Positions 45,418 through 53,594 of a stretch of DNA of 64,000 bases are shown in pieces. The stretch is from positions 62,001-126,000 of the forward strand of contig RQYR01000001.1 of the NCBI GenBank assembly GCA_003859965.1. The letters run 5' to 3'. The stretch comes from Comamonadaceae bacterium OH2545_COT-014 (lineage in GTDB: Bacteria; Pseudomonadota; Gammaproteobacteria; Burkholderiales; Burkholderiaceae_C). The position numbers and the translations under genes were made by a program. Within the stretch, counting starts at the first letter, position 1; each line of letters opens with the position of its first letter. The notes beneath the pieces are model-generated. The model made no database searches. It was not told where the DNA came from and was given only the letters and a program-made list of their open reading frames with translations.

Positions 45418-46479
45418 ATGAACCTGATTTCCCTGGGCGCCCCTGATTTGCGCGTTACCCCCATTTGCCTGGGCACCATGACTTTTGGCGAGCAAGTGGA
45501 CGAAGCCGATGCGTTCGCCATCCTCGACCGCGCCGCTGAACGCGGCGTGAACTTCATCGACACGGCCGAGATGTACCCGGTGCCGCCCAGCGCCGGCACG
45601 GCGGGCGCAACCGAGGCCATCATCGGCCGCTGGCTCCAGGCGCGGCCCGGCATGCGCCAGAAGCTGGTGCTGGCGACCAAGGTGGCCGGCCCCTCACGCG
45701 CCATGCCCTGGCTGCGCGCGGGCGCGGGCATGACGGCGGCCGACATCGCCGCTTCGTGCGAAGGCTCGCTGCGCCGCCTGCAGACCGACGTAATCGACCT
45801 CTACCAGATTCACTGGCCCGAGCGCCATGTGCCCGCCTTCGGCACGCTGTACTACGACCCGGCCAAGGAAACCTCGCAAACGCCCATTCATGAGCAGCTG
45901 GAGGCGCTGGCGCGGCTGGTGCGGGCCGGCAAGGTGCGCCACATCGGCCTGTCGAACGAAACGCCTTACGGCGTGCATGAATTCGTGCGCCTGGCCGAGC
46001 AGCACGGCCTGCCCCGCATCGTCAGCACGCAAAACCCGTACTGCCTCATCAACCGCGTGCACGACAACGCGCTGGACGAAACCTGCCACCGCCTGGGTGT
46101 GGGCCTGCTGGCCTATTCGCCGCTAGGCTTTGGCCTGCTGACGGGCAAGTACGACGCCACCGGCTTTCACAGCCCCGATGCCCCGCGCGGCCGCATGAGC
46201 CTGTTCGAGCGCATGAAGGGCCAGCGCTGGGGCCGCCCGCAGGCGCTGGAGGCGGCGCGCCGCTACAACGCGCTGGCGCGCGACCACGGCCTCACGCCCA
46301 CACAGCTGGCGCTGGCGTTTTGCTACCAGTCCTGGCGCGTGGCCAGCACCATCATCGGCGTAACCAGCCTGGCCCAACTGGACGAAGACCTGGACGCCTG
46401 GCAAACACCGCCCCTGTCCGCCGAGGTTCTGGACGCCGTGGACGCCATCCGCCTGACGCTGCGCGACCCGGCCTACTGA
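45418..46479 (+). CDS. Aldo/keto reductase (Tas-like)
   Basis: This is an NADPH-dependent TIM-barrel oxidoreductase of 353 residues. It has the N-terminal LGTMTFGEQVDEADAFAILDRA, the catalytic block INFIDTAEMYPVP-like NFIDTAEMYPVPP (Asp and Tyr), VLATKVAGPSR, DVIDLYQIHWPERH and the cofactor-binding TSLAQLDEDL near the end. The extra loop and 'STQNPYCLINR' resemble E. coli Tas. The natural substrate is unknown. It precedes ybaK with a spacer of about 70 bases and may share its transcript. Confidence 0.92.
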   Translation: MNLISLGAPDLRVTPICLGTMTFGEQVDEADAFAILDRAAERGVNFIDTAEMYPVPPSAGTAGATEAIIGRWLQARPGMRQKLVLATKVAGPSRAMPWLRAGAGMTAADIAASCEGSLRRLQTDVIDLYQIHWPERHVPAFGTLYYDPAKETSQTPIHEQLEALARLVRAGKVRHIGLSNETPYGVHEFVRLAEQHGLPRIVSTQNPYCLINRVHDNALDETCHRLGVGLLAYSPLGFGLLTGKYDATGFHSPDAPRGRMSLFERMKGQRWGRPQALEAARRYNALARDHGLTPTQLALAFCYQSWRVASTIIGVTSLAQLDEDLDAWQTPPLSAEVLDAVDAIRLTLRDPAY

Positions 46480-46552
46480 TTCCGCACTATCCCCGCCCGG
46501 CCTGGGCGCGCCCGCTCACGCCCAGGCCCGGCACGGCCCTTCGACGATTTCC

Positions 46553-47047
46553 ATGAAAAAGAAAAGCGCCCATACCAGCGAAACGCCAGCCACCGCGCTG
46601 CTGCGCCAACACGGCATCGCCTTCACCGAGCACCCCTACGACTACGTGGAACACGGCGGCGCCACCCACAGCGCCGCGGCGCTGGGGTTTGACCCGTTTT
46701 CGGTCGTCAAGACCTTGGTCATGCAAGACCAGGCGGGCAAGCCGCTGATCGTGCTGATGCACGGCAACCAGAAAGTCAGCACCAAGCAGCTGGCGCGCCA
46801 GATCGGCGCCAAGGCGGTTGAGCCTTGCGAGCCCGCCGTGGCCGAGCGCCACAGCGGCTACCAGGTTGGCGGCACCTCGCCTTTTGGCACGCGGCGCACG
46901 ATGCCGGTGTACATCGAACAGACCATCCTCGCGCTGCCGCGCATTGCCATCAACGGCGGGCGGCGCGGCTACCTGATCGGCATCGCGCCGCAGGTCTGCG
47001 TGGACCTGCTGAAAGCGCAGCCGGTGCAGTGCGCCATTGCGCTATAG
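46553..47047 (+). CDS. ybaK: Cys-tRNA(Pro)/Cys-tRNA(Cys) deacylase YbaK
   Basis: YbaK/EbsC hydrolyses cysteine mischarged on tRNA-Pro. The 164-residue protein has family blocks PATALLRQHGIAFTEHPYDYVEH, ALGFDPFSVVKTLVMQD, LMHGNQKVSTKQLAR (with the functional Lys in VVKTL) and SGYQVGGTSPFGTRR. The start has no strong ribosome site. A MITE-like element begins six bases after its stop codon. Confidence 0.93.
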   Translation: MKKKSAHTSETPATALLRQHGIAFTEHPYDYVEHGGATHSAAALGFDPFSVVKTLVMQDQAGKPLIVLMHGNQKVSTKQLARQIGAKAVEPCEPAVAERHSGYQVGGTSPFGTRRTMPVYIEQTILALPRIAINGGRRGYLIGIAPQVCVDLLKAQPVQCAIAL

Positions 47048-47052
47048 CTGCG

Positions 47053-47254
47053 AGAACCTGTCCAACATCCCTGTGCGGCGGCGGGCCATCAAGCGGATGG
47101 GGCGCGGTCTGCGGCGCAAGCAAAACTGGCCAATCGCACGGGCTATCGCGGACTTATCACGGGCTATTGGCCGCGTCATGTGTACCCAGTGGCGCCTTGC
47201 ATTCCATCCCAGGCCGCATGTTGCCCACTCGCACCGAGATGTTGAACAGGTTCT
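47053..47254. mobile_element. MITE-like element with terminal inverted repeats
   Basis: The left end AGAACCTGTCCAACATC (47053 on) is an inverted copy of the right end GATGTTGAACAGGTTCT (finishing at 47254), with one mismatch and one extra base. Further pairing goes on inwards imperfectly, and an inner stem GGCCAAT (47128-47134) / ATTGGCC (47166-47172) sits near the middle, so the whole 202 bases could fold as a long hairpin. No protein is encoded. Target-site duplication is not obvious. Shorter sequences like its ends occur at 14701, 21405, 44104 and 48848. A non-autonomous transposable element is the simplest reading. Confidence 0.6.
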
Positions 47255-47280
47255 AAAAAGCAATCGCGCCTTTCGCCAAA

Positions 47281-47301
47281 CGGCCAAACCGGCCGCTTTT
47301 T
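47281..47301 (+). terminator. Possible terminator upstream of znuB
   Basis: CGGCC (47281-47285) pairs with GGCCG (47291-47295), and CTTTTT follows. The stem is short, but GC-rich and next to a T-run. It may end ybaK transcription after the inserted element. Confidence 0.45.
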
Positions 47302-47361
47302 GGGACGCGCTCTGACTGCGGATGCCCAGCGCGGTTCACCGCGCCCTAGCAGCCCAGCAGC

Positions 47362-47404
47362 CGGTAGCCCTACCGCTTCCGCGCCGCCAGACGTTAGAGT
47401 CTGG
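47362..47404. promoter_or_regulatory. Two adjacent palindromes upstream of znuB-like gene
   Basis: CGGTAGCCCTACCG (47362-47375) is a perfect palindrome with a two-base centre. CCAGACGTTAGAGTCTGG (47387-47404) has six-base arms around a six-base centre. They lie 53-95 bases before the permease ATG, a suitable place for operator sites. Neither matches the Zur box I know, so the regulator is open. Confidence 0.4.
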
Positions 47405-47456
47405 CCCCTGACACACCGCCTCAGTCCCCTTCCGCCCCCCGCACCGTTTGCTGTCC

Positions 47457-48191
47457 ATGGATTCCTTCTGGCTTGCCGCCCCCGCCACTGCCCTTTTTTT
47501 CGCCTGCCTGGCACTGGTGCCCCTGGGCGCGCAGGTGCTGACGCGCGGCGTGGTGTTCATTGACCTGGCCGTGGCGCAGGTGGCCGCCTGCGGCGCTTTG
47601 GCCGTTGGTCTGTGGAATCCGCACCCGCCCGCCTGGCTGGCTGGCGGCAGCGCCGCCGCGGCGGCCCTGCTGGGGGCGGCCTGGGTGCGGGCGCTGGCCG
47701 CGCGCTGGCCTGCGCAGCGCGAAGCCTTGATTGGCCTGGTTTACGTGGCCGCAGCCAGCGCGGCCATCGTCATGGCCGCGCAGCATCCGCACGGGCGGGA
47801 ACAACTCACCGCCCTGCTGGCGGCTGATGTACTGTGGGCGCCCTGGCCCGCCACGCTGCTGCTGGGCGGCCTGGCCGCCGCCGTGGCCGCGCTGGCCTGG
47901 GCCCGCCCTGGCTGGCTGGCCCGTGATGCGGTGTTCTACCCCCTGTTCGCGCTGGCGCTCAGCGCCGCCGTGCCCGTGCTGGGGCTGTATCTGGTGTTCG
48001 CCTTCCTGATCGCCCCGGCGCTGTGGACGCGGCGTGGCCTGGCCCTGCCCGCCGCCGTGACACTGGCCGCCCTGGCCGCGGTCGCGGGGCTGGCCGCTTC
48101 ATGGGCGCTGGACTGGCCCAGCGGCGCCTGCATTGCCGTAGCGCTGACTGTGCTGGGCCTGTCGGCCGCGCTGCGCCGCCTGGCGGCGTAA
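47457..48191 (+). CDS. Zinc/manganese-type ABC transporter permease (ZnuB-like)
   Basis: This is a metal-ion ABC permease of the ABC-3 family, 244 residues with about eight hydrophobic helices. It has GVVFIDLAVAQVAACGAL (the family's 'FxxxAxxHxxxxG' region with Gln/Ala instead of His), LTALLAADVLWAPW, and VLGLYLVFAFLIAPALWTRRG near the C-terminus. The ATG at 47457 is chosen over a TTG three codons upstream. No binding protein or ATPase is adjacent; only a Fur-family gene follows after ten bases. The transported metal (probably zinc) is inferred from that regulator. Confidence 0.82.
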   Translation: MDSFWLAAPATALFFACLALVPLGAQVLTRGVVFIDLAVAQVAACGALAVGLWNPHPPAWLAGGSAAAAALLGAAWVRALAARWPAQREALIGLVYVAAASAAIVMAAQHPHGREQLTALLAADVLWAPWPATLLLGGLAAAVAALAWARPGWLARDAVFYPLFALALSAAVPVLGLYLVFAFLIAPALWTRRGLALPAAVTLAALAAVAGLAASWALDWPSGACIAVALTVLGLSAALRRLAA

Positions 48192-48200
48192 ACTGCCCGC

Positions 48201-48686
48201 ATGAGCGACCTTTCCACGCCGGTATCCGCCGGGCCTGCTGCCACTTTGGCGCACGACAGTCTCATTGCCGCCGCGCGCGCGCGCTGCGCCGCGCAGGGCA
48301 GCCAGCTCACGCCATTGCGCGCCGAGGTGCTGGCCTTGCTGGCACAGCGGGACGGTGCAGCCAAGGCGTATGACCTGCTGACCGACATGCAGGCCAGCAA
48401 GCCCGGTGTCGCGCCCATGACGGTGTACCGCGCGCTCGACTTCTTGGTAGAGCAAGGTCTGGTGCACAAAGTGGCGGCCAACAGCACTTTCCTGCTGTGC
48501 CAGCATGGCGGCCCGCACGCGCACCGCGATCTTGTGATGCTGGTCTGCGAACGCTGCGGCCACACCACCGAATGCGATGACCCCAAGCTGGCCCGTTCGC
48601 TGGCGCGCTCGCTGGCCAGCTCTGGTTTTCACATGCACGAGGTGGAGGTCAAAGGCGTATGCGCCGCCTGCGCGCGTCCGGGGTGA
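48201..48686 (+). CDS. Fur-family transcriptional regulator (Zur-like)
   Basis: This 161-residue metal-sensing repressor has a winged-helix N-terminus (LTPLRAEVLALLAQRDG, APMTVYRALDFLVEQGLVHK) and a C-terminal dimer/metal domain with HAHRDLVMLVCERCGH, CEXCG-type Cys116/Cys119 and Cys154/Cys157 (CAAC) for structural zinc, plus Cys100 and His106/His108. The sequence order and the neighbouring ZnuB-like gene favour Zur over Fur; Fur usually has an HHDH pattern that is not seen. It probably controls zinc uptake, including the gene upstream. Confidence 0.85.
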   Translation: MSDLSTPVSAGPAATLAHDSLIAAARARCAAQGSQLTPLRAEVLALLAQRDGAAKAYDLLTDMQASKPGVAPMTVYRALDFLVEQGLVHKVAANSTFLLCQHGGPHAHRDLVMLVCERCGHTTECDDPKLARSLARSLASSGFHMHEVEVKGVCAACARPG

Positions 48687-49141
48687 AGGCGTTCAACGTC
48701 ATTTCGCACAAAGCGCTGCCGCCAAACAACCTTCTTGCTGCGCGCATCTGAATCAGCTTTCACCGCCCTGTTTCCGTGGCGGCCTGGGTAGTGAGTGGCG
48801 CCGCTGCCCAAACTTGAAGAAAAGCCCAGCCCGCTCGGCCCTGTCTCAGAGCATGTGCAAAACGCTTGGCGCCATGGGCAAAAAGTTGGGGGCACGCAAG
48901 GCGCTTTCAAACACATGCTTCGCGCCGCCACCTCCTTCGCAATGGCGAAGCGATGCAAGAGAAAGCTCACCAACCGCCCACATCCGCTTTTTTTGCCAGC
49001 CGCGCAGAAAGTCTGAATCGGCTCTCTGGCGCGGAAGCCGCCAGCGCACACACCACCCACAGACCTGCCAGGAACACGGCAGACGCGCAGCATCTATGAC
49101 AGCGAAGCGCTTCCCGCTGGCACGCACCTCGCATGCCTGAT
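48687..49141. other. Spacer of about 455 bp with an inverted repeat
   Basis: This lies between the Zur-like and DUF1178 genes (convergent). It contains the inverted repeat at 48848-48921. Open frames are present on both strands but none encodes a recognisable protein or shows codon bias like the neighbours. I see no RNA gene. Confidence 0.4.
48848..48921. repeat. Short element with imperfect terminal inverted repeats
   Basis: The left end AGAGCATGTGCAAAACGC (48848-48865) matches the 18-base motif at 44104-44121 in 15 positions. The right end, GCGCTTTCAAACACATGCT (48901-48919), is roughly its inverse (AGCATGTGTTTGAAAGCGC on the other strand). It looks like a small relative of the 47053-47254 element. 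Confidence 0.45.
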
Positions 49142-49645
49142 TTACTGCAAGGGGCCTTTAAGCCCTGCCGGCAAGGGCAGTGGCAGCACGGCGATGCCTT
49201 CATCCAGCAAGGCCGCCGTTTCCTCGGCGCTGGCCTGGCCACGAATGCCGCGTTCGGCCGTTTCACCGTAATGCATGCGGCGTGCCTCTTCGGCAAAACG
49301 CTCACCCACGTCCTCGGTTTCCGCCATGACGCGGCGCACAGCCTTCATCCAGGCAGCTTGCAGCGCCACGGCTGGCGCAGTGGGCGACTCGGCGCGGTCC
49401 GGCACAGCCATGGCATGGCCGGGCGCTTGCACTGATGCCCGTGGGGCTTGCGCCGGTACTTGGCCGGTGGAAGGCATGGCCCCGAGGTTCAGGCGCGGTG
49501 CGCTCGGCAGCTTGACGACATTGGCCTCGCTGCAAACAGGGCAGGTCAGCAAGCCACCGGCGCGCTGGGTCTGGAATTCGTCCTCGGAGGCGAACCAGCC
49601 TTCGAACACATGGCTTTGCGCGCATTGAAGGTCAAGCACTTTCAT
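49142..49645 (-). CDS. DUF1178 family protein
   Basis: This is a cytoplasmic protein of 167 residues and unknown function. The N-terminus MKVLDLQCAQSHVFEGWFASEDEF and the single CPVC pair in LLTCPVCSEANVVKLPSAPRLN fit DUF1178, where the first Cys (CAQSHVFEGW) and this pair may form a zinc site. A Pro/Ala/Gln linker (about 60-85) and a helical C-terminal half (EDVGERFAEEARRMHYGE) follow. It overlaps the Nudix gene start/stop region by four bases (49642-49645) and so is coupled to it. Confidence 0.85.
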   Translation of the reverse strand: MKVLDLQCAQSHVFEGWFASEDEFQTQRAGGLLTCPVCSEANVVKLPSAPRLNLGAMPSTGQVPAQAPRASVQAPGHAMAVPDRAESPTAPAVALQAAWMKAVRRVMAETEDVGERFAEEARRMHYGETAERGIRGQASAEETAALLDEGIAVLPLPLPAGLKGPLQ

Positions 49646-50259
49646 GGGGCCGATTGTGGCGCACGCTGCCACTGAAGTGGCCAAGCGCCATGCAAGTGGT
49701 TTTGCAGCCACATCGCTCCGACCAGCGTCTTGGCATCCGTCACCTGCCCCTGCCAGCACCAGTGCAGCAGCTCTTCAGGCGTCGCCGTAAAAACCTCCAG
49801 AAACTCACCCGGGTCCAGTGCCCGCGCGCCTGCGGTCAGGCCGCGCGCAAACCATAGTTCAATGCATTCGTCCGAGTACGCCGCCAGCGGGTGCAGCCGC
49901 CCCGCACAGGCCCATTCATCTGCGGTGTAGCCCGTTTCTTCGCGCAATTCGCGCTGGGCGCATTTCAGGGGCGCTTCTCCAGGGTCGATCTTGCCTGCTG
50001 GCAGCTCCACAATGCTGCGGCCCAGCGGATGTCGCCACTGGCGCTCCAGCACGACGCACACGCCAGCGGCACTGTCTTGTATCAGGGGCACGATGACAAC
50101 GGCCCCCGGGTGTTGCACGTATTCGCGCGTGGCAGTTGCACCATCGGGCAGACGCACGGTATCGCGCCGTACCTTCAGAAAGTGACCTTGCAGCAGGGTT
50201 TCCGTGGCCACGGTTTGTTCGCGCAAGGCGTCGTCAGCTCCCGCAAGCATGGTGGGCAT
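49642..50259 (-). CDS. Nudix hydrolase (ADP-ribose pyrophosphatase-like)
   Basis: This 205-residue protein has an intact Nudix box running from GKIDPGE through REL to EETGY (about residues 102-124), preceded by VVIVPLIQDSAAGVCVVLERQWRHP and ELPAGKID. Length and the ERQWRHP/ELPAGK pattern resemble ADP-ribose/ADP-sugar pyrophosphatases. The start MPTMLAGADD at 50259 is favoured; MLAGADD at 50250 is possible. It lies between DUF2818 and DUF1178 genes, downstream of nuoN, an arrangement common in Burkholderiales. Confidence 0.9.
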   Translation of the reverse strand: MPTMLAGADDALREQTVATETLLQGHFLKVRRDTVRLPDGATATREYVQHPGAVVIVPLIQDSAAGVCVVLERQWRHPLGRSIVELPAGKIDPGEAPLKCAQRELREETGYTADEWACAGRLHPLAAYSDECIELWFARGLTAGARALDPGEFLEVFTATPEELLHWCWQGQVTDAKTLVGAMWLQNHLHGAWPLQWQRAPQSAP

Positions 50260-50267
50260 GGTGGGTT

Positions 50268-50573
50268 TCAGCGCCCGCGGCGCAGCAGATAGCGGTAAAC
50301 AAAGCCCGGAAACGCCAGCGTGAGAAACAGCGCCGCCGTGATCGCATAGAACTCCCAGCCTTGCGCATGGGCCTGACCTGCGCCACGCTCCAGCGCCAGC
50401 GCCACGGCCCCGACAACGCCATACCAAAACACCAGCTCCAGCAGTCGCCAGCCCAGTCCTTTGCGCGCCATGCGCGTAGGCCACACGGCCAGCCAGCGCT
50501 GGTTGATGAAGGGCAAGTTGGCCGCCACGGCCGCCAGGCCAATCAGCAGCCAGACATTCAGGGTTTGCGACAT
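50268..50573 (-). CDS. DUF2818 family membrane protein
   Basis: This 101-residue protein has three hydrophobic helices: NVWLLIGLAAVAANLPFI near the start, LLELVFWYGVVGAVALALE in the middle and FYAITAALFLTLAFPGFVYRY at the end, with a basic tail. The family is found almost only just after nuoN in betaproteobacteria, which suggests a link with complex I assembly or stability; no function is proven. The spacer to nuoN is about 30 bases. Confidence 0.82.
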   Translation of the reverse strand: MSQTLNVWLLIGLAAVAANLPFINQRWLAVWPTRMARKGLGWRLLELVFWYGVVGAVALALERGAGQAHAQGWEFYAITAALFLTLAFPGFVYRYLLRRGR

Positions 50574-50605
50574 GGTGCCAGTGGCAAAACGGGCTTTGCG
50601 GCGCC

Positions 50606-52093
50606 TCAGGTACGCAGCATCTGCACGATGGCGTCGCGGCAAATGGCCAGCAGCGTGCCCGGCATCAAGCCAAACACCAGCACCAGCAAACCGTTGATGG
50701 AAAGCGCCACGCGCACTTCCGCCGGCGCCTGGATGGCGGCAGGCGCCACAGGCTCGTCGAAGTACATGACTTTGACAACCCGCAGGTAATAGAAAGCGCC
50801 AATCAACGACATGACCACCGCATAGACGGCCAGCCCCACGTAGATGGCCTGCCCGGAGCTGACCAGCGCCTGCAACACGCCTAGCTTGGCCTGGAAGCCC
50901 ACCAGCGGCGGAATGCCCGCCAGCGAAAAGAGGCAGATGGCCATGACGCCCGCGTACAACGGGCTGCGTTGGTTCAGACCCGCCAGATCGGCGATGTCCT
51001 CGCTCTCGAATCCCTGGCGCGCCAGCAGCAAGATGACACCGAAACTGGCCAGCGTCGTGAGCACGTAGGTCACCACGTAGAACATGGCCGAGCTGTAGGC
51101 ATTGTCCGCCCCCGCAGCGTTTCCGCCCACCACGCCTACGAGCAGGCCGAGCAGGACGAAGCCCATTTGCGCAATGGTGGAGTAAGCCAGCATGCGCTTC
51201 AGATTGGTCTGGGCAATGGCTGCCAGGTTGCCCACCAGCAGCGAAGCAATCGCCAACAAGGCCAGCATTTGCTGCCAATCGAAAGCCAGTGGCAACAGCC
51301 CTTCGACCAGCAGACGCACGGCCATGGCAAAGGCAGCCAGTTTGGGCGCGGCGCCGATCATCAGCGTGATGGCCGTGGGCGCGCCCTGATACACATCGGG
51401 CAGCCACATGTGGAAAGGCACGACGCCAAACTTGAACGCCAACCCCGCCACGATGAACACCAGGCCGAACACCAGCACCTGCTTTTGCACCTGCCCCGAC
51501 GCCACGGCCTGGAACACGCCGCCAATGTCCAGCGTGCCGGTGGCGCCGTACATCATCGACAGGCCGTAAAGCAGGAAACCCGAGGCCATGGCCCCCAGCA
51601 CGAAATATTTCATGGCCGCTTCGGACGCAGGGGCATGGTCACGGCGCAACGCCACCAGCGCGTAGCTGGCCAGCGTCATCAACTCCAGGCCGAGGTAGAT
51701 CAGCAGGAAGTTGTTGGCCGACATCATGACGAAGCCGCCCAGCAGCGAAAACAGGCCCAGCGTGAACAGTTCGCCGCCGCGCAGCATGCCGCGGTCGGCC
51801 GCGTACGGGCGGCTGTAGATGAACGTCACGATGGTGGCCACCGCAGCAAAGCACTTGAGCCAGTTGGACATGGGGTCACTGACCACCAGGCCGCCAAAGC
51901 CATAGATCGTCTTGCCGTCTTGCGCAAACAGGGCCGTCAGGCCCGCCACCACCGCCAGTGTCAGCAAGGACAGCAGGTAAGTCGGTGTACGCCGCTCCCC
52001 TTTGACCAGCAGATCCACCAGCAGGATCACGCAGGCCATGGCCAGAAGCAGGATTTCCGGATAAACAGCCAGCCAACTGAATCTGTCAATCAT
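50606..52093 (-). CDS. nuoN: NADH-quinone oxidoreductase subunit N
   Basis: NuoN is one of the three antiporter-like proton-pumping subunits in the membrane arm of complex I. The 495-residue protein has about 14 helices, with the antiporter motifs [60 protein letters not shown] and [15 protein letters not shown]. It is the last nuo gene; the order L-M-N is complete and intact. About 10 bases separate it from nuoM. Confidence 0.96.
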   Translation of the reverse strand: MIDRFSWLAVYPEILLLAMACVILLVDLLVKGERRTPTYLLSLLTLAVVAGLTALFAQDGKTIYGFGGLVVSDPMSNWLKCFAAVATIVTFIYSRPYAADRGMLRGGELFTLGLFSLLGGFVMMSANNFLLIYLGLELMTLASYALVALRRDHAPASEAAMKYFVLGAMASGFLLYGLSMMYGATGTLDIGGVFQAVASGQVQKQVLVFGLVFIVAGLAFKFGVVPFHMWLPDVYQGAPTAITLMIGAAPKLAAFAMAVRLLVEGLLPLAFDWQQMLALLAIASLLVGNLAAIAQTNLKRMLAYSTIAQMGFVLLGLLVGVVGGNAAGADNAYSSAMFYVVTYVLTTLASFGVILLLARQGFESEDIADLAGLNQRSPLYAGVMAICLFSLAGIPPLVGFQAKLGVLQALVSSGQAIYVGLAVYAVVMSLIGAFYYLRVVKVMYFDEPVAPAAIQAPAEVRVALSINGLLVLVFGLMPGTLLAICRDAIVQMLRT

Positions 52094-52103
52094 CTTCTCG
52101 CCC

Positions 52104-53579
52104 TCAATTCAGTTTGGTAGCCGCCACATGTTGCAGCAAATGGCTTACTGACGCATCCATCACATCGGTGAACGGTTTCGGATACAGCCCCATGGCCAGC
52201 ACCGCCACGGCCAGCAGCGCGAGCATCAGGAACTCGCGCCCGTTGATATCGGCAAGCTGGCGCACGTCATCGTTCGTGACCGGGCCAAGATAGACACGCT
52301 TGAACATCCACAGCGTGTAAGCGGCGCCGAAGATCAGTGCGGTGGCCGCCCCCAGGCCAATCCAGAAATTGGCTTTGACCGCGCCCAGGATCACCATCCA
52401 CTCCCCCACGAAGCCGGCGGTGCCCGGCAAGCCGCAGTTGGCCATGGCGAACAGCAGCGCGAAGGCAGTGAAACGCGGCATGGTGTTGACCACGCCGCCA
52501 TAGCTGGCAATCTCTCGCGAATGCACGCGGTCATAAAGCACGCCGATGCTGAGGAACATGGCGCCCGAGACGAAGCCGTGCGCGATCATCTGCACCAGGC
52601 CGCCGGCCACGCCCAGCTCGTTGAAGATGAAAAAGCCCAGGGTGACGAAGCCCATGTGCGCCACGGACGAATAGGCCACGAGCTTTTTCATGTCCTGCTG
52701 CACCAGCGCCACCAGGCCCACGTAGATCACGGCCACCAGCGACAGCGCAATCATCAGCCAAGCCCACTCGCGCGAAGCGTCAGGAGCGATCGGCATGGAA
52801 AAGCGCAGGAAGCCGTAGGCCCCCAGCTTGAGCATGATGGCCGCCAGCACGGCCGAGCCGCCGGTGGGCGCTTCCACGTGCACGTCGGGCAGCCAGGTGT
52901 GCACCGGCCACATGGGCACCTTGACGGCGAAGGCGGCGAACATGGCAAAGAACAGCAGCGTTTGCGCCGACAGCGGCAGCGGCAATTGGTGCCAGGTCTG
53001 GATATCAAAGCTGCCGCCCGCGCGGGAATACAGGTACACAAAGGCCACCAGCGTCAACAACGAGCCGAGCAGCGTGTACAGGAAAAACTTGAATGCCGCG
53101 TAGATCCGGTTCGGCCCGCCCCAGATGCCGATGATCAGATACATCGGGATCAGCGTGGCCTCGAAAAACACGTAGAACAGCACGCCATCCAGCGCGGCAA
53201 ACACGCCGATCATCAGACCGCTCAGAATCAGGAAGGCCGCCATGTACTGGTTGACCTTGCGCTGAATCACCTCCCACCCGGCAATCACGACAATCACCGT
53301 CATGAAAGCCGTGAGCAGCACGAACCAGAGCGAAATGCCATCCACCCCCAGGTGGTAATTGACATTGAACCGTTCGATCCAGGCCGTTTTTTCAACAAAC
53401 TGCATGTCCGCCGTACCCAGCCTGAAACCGGTGTACAGGGGCAGCGTCACGAGAAAACCAATGACCGACCCCGCAAGCGAAATCCAGCGCACCAGTGGCG
53501 CGTGACGATCGCGCCCCAATGCCAGCACCACGATGCCAAAGACGATCGGCGTCCAGATGGCAAGGCTCAACCAACCCAT
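52104..53579 (-). CDS. nuoM: NADH-quinone oxidoreductase subunit M
   Basis: NuoM is an antiporter-like proton-pumping membrane subunit of complex I, 491 residues with about 14 helices. It has [41 protein letters not shown] (Glu of the pump path), [27 protein letters not shown] and [18 protein letters not shown]. It lies between nuoL (15-base spacer) and nuoN. Confidence 0.96.
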   Translation of the reverse strand: MGWLSLAIWTPIVFGIVVLALGRDRHAPLVRWISLAGSVIGFLVTLPLYTGFRLGTADMQFVEKTAWIERFNVNYHLGVDGISLWFVLLTAFMTVIVVIAGWEVIQRKVNQYMAAFLILSGLMIGVFAALDGVLFYVFFEATLIPMYLIIGIWGGPNRIYAAFKFFLYTLLGSLLTLVAFVYLYSRAGGSFDIQTWHQLPLPLSAQTLLFFAMFAAFAVKVPMWPVHTWLPDVHVEAPTGGSAVLAAIMLKLGAYGFLRFSMPIAPDASREWAWLMIALSLVAVIYVGLVALVQQDMKKLVAYSSVAHMGFVTLGFFIFNELGVAGGLVQMIAHGFVSGAMFLSIGVLYDRVHSREIASYGGVVNTMPRFTAFALLFAMANCGLPGTAGFVGEWMVILGAVKANFWIGLGAATALIFGAAYTLWMFKRVYLGPVTNDDVRQLADINGREFLMLALLAVAVLAMGLYPKPFTDVMDASVSHLLQHVAATKLN

Positions 53580-53594
53580 TTTCAGCGGCTCCCC

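Noticed and set aside
47037-47315. Open frame across the 47053-47254 element
   Set aside because: It starts inside ybaK and runs through the inverted repeats; the peptide has no similarity I recognise and the element looks non-coding.
48629-49093. Minus-strand open frame in the zur/DUF1178 spacer
   Set aside because: It overlaps the Zur-like gene end and the inverted repeat, and the predicted peptide shows no domain.
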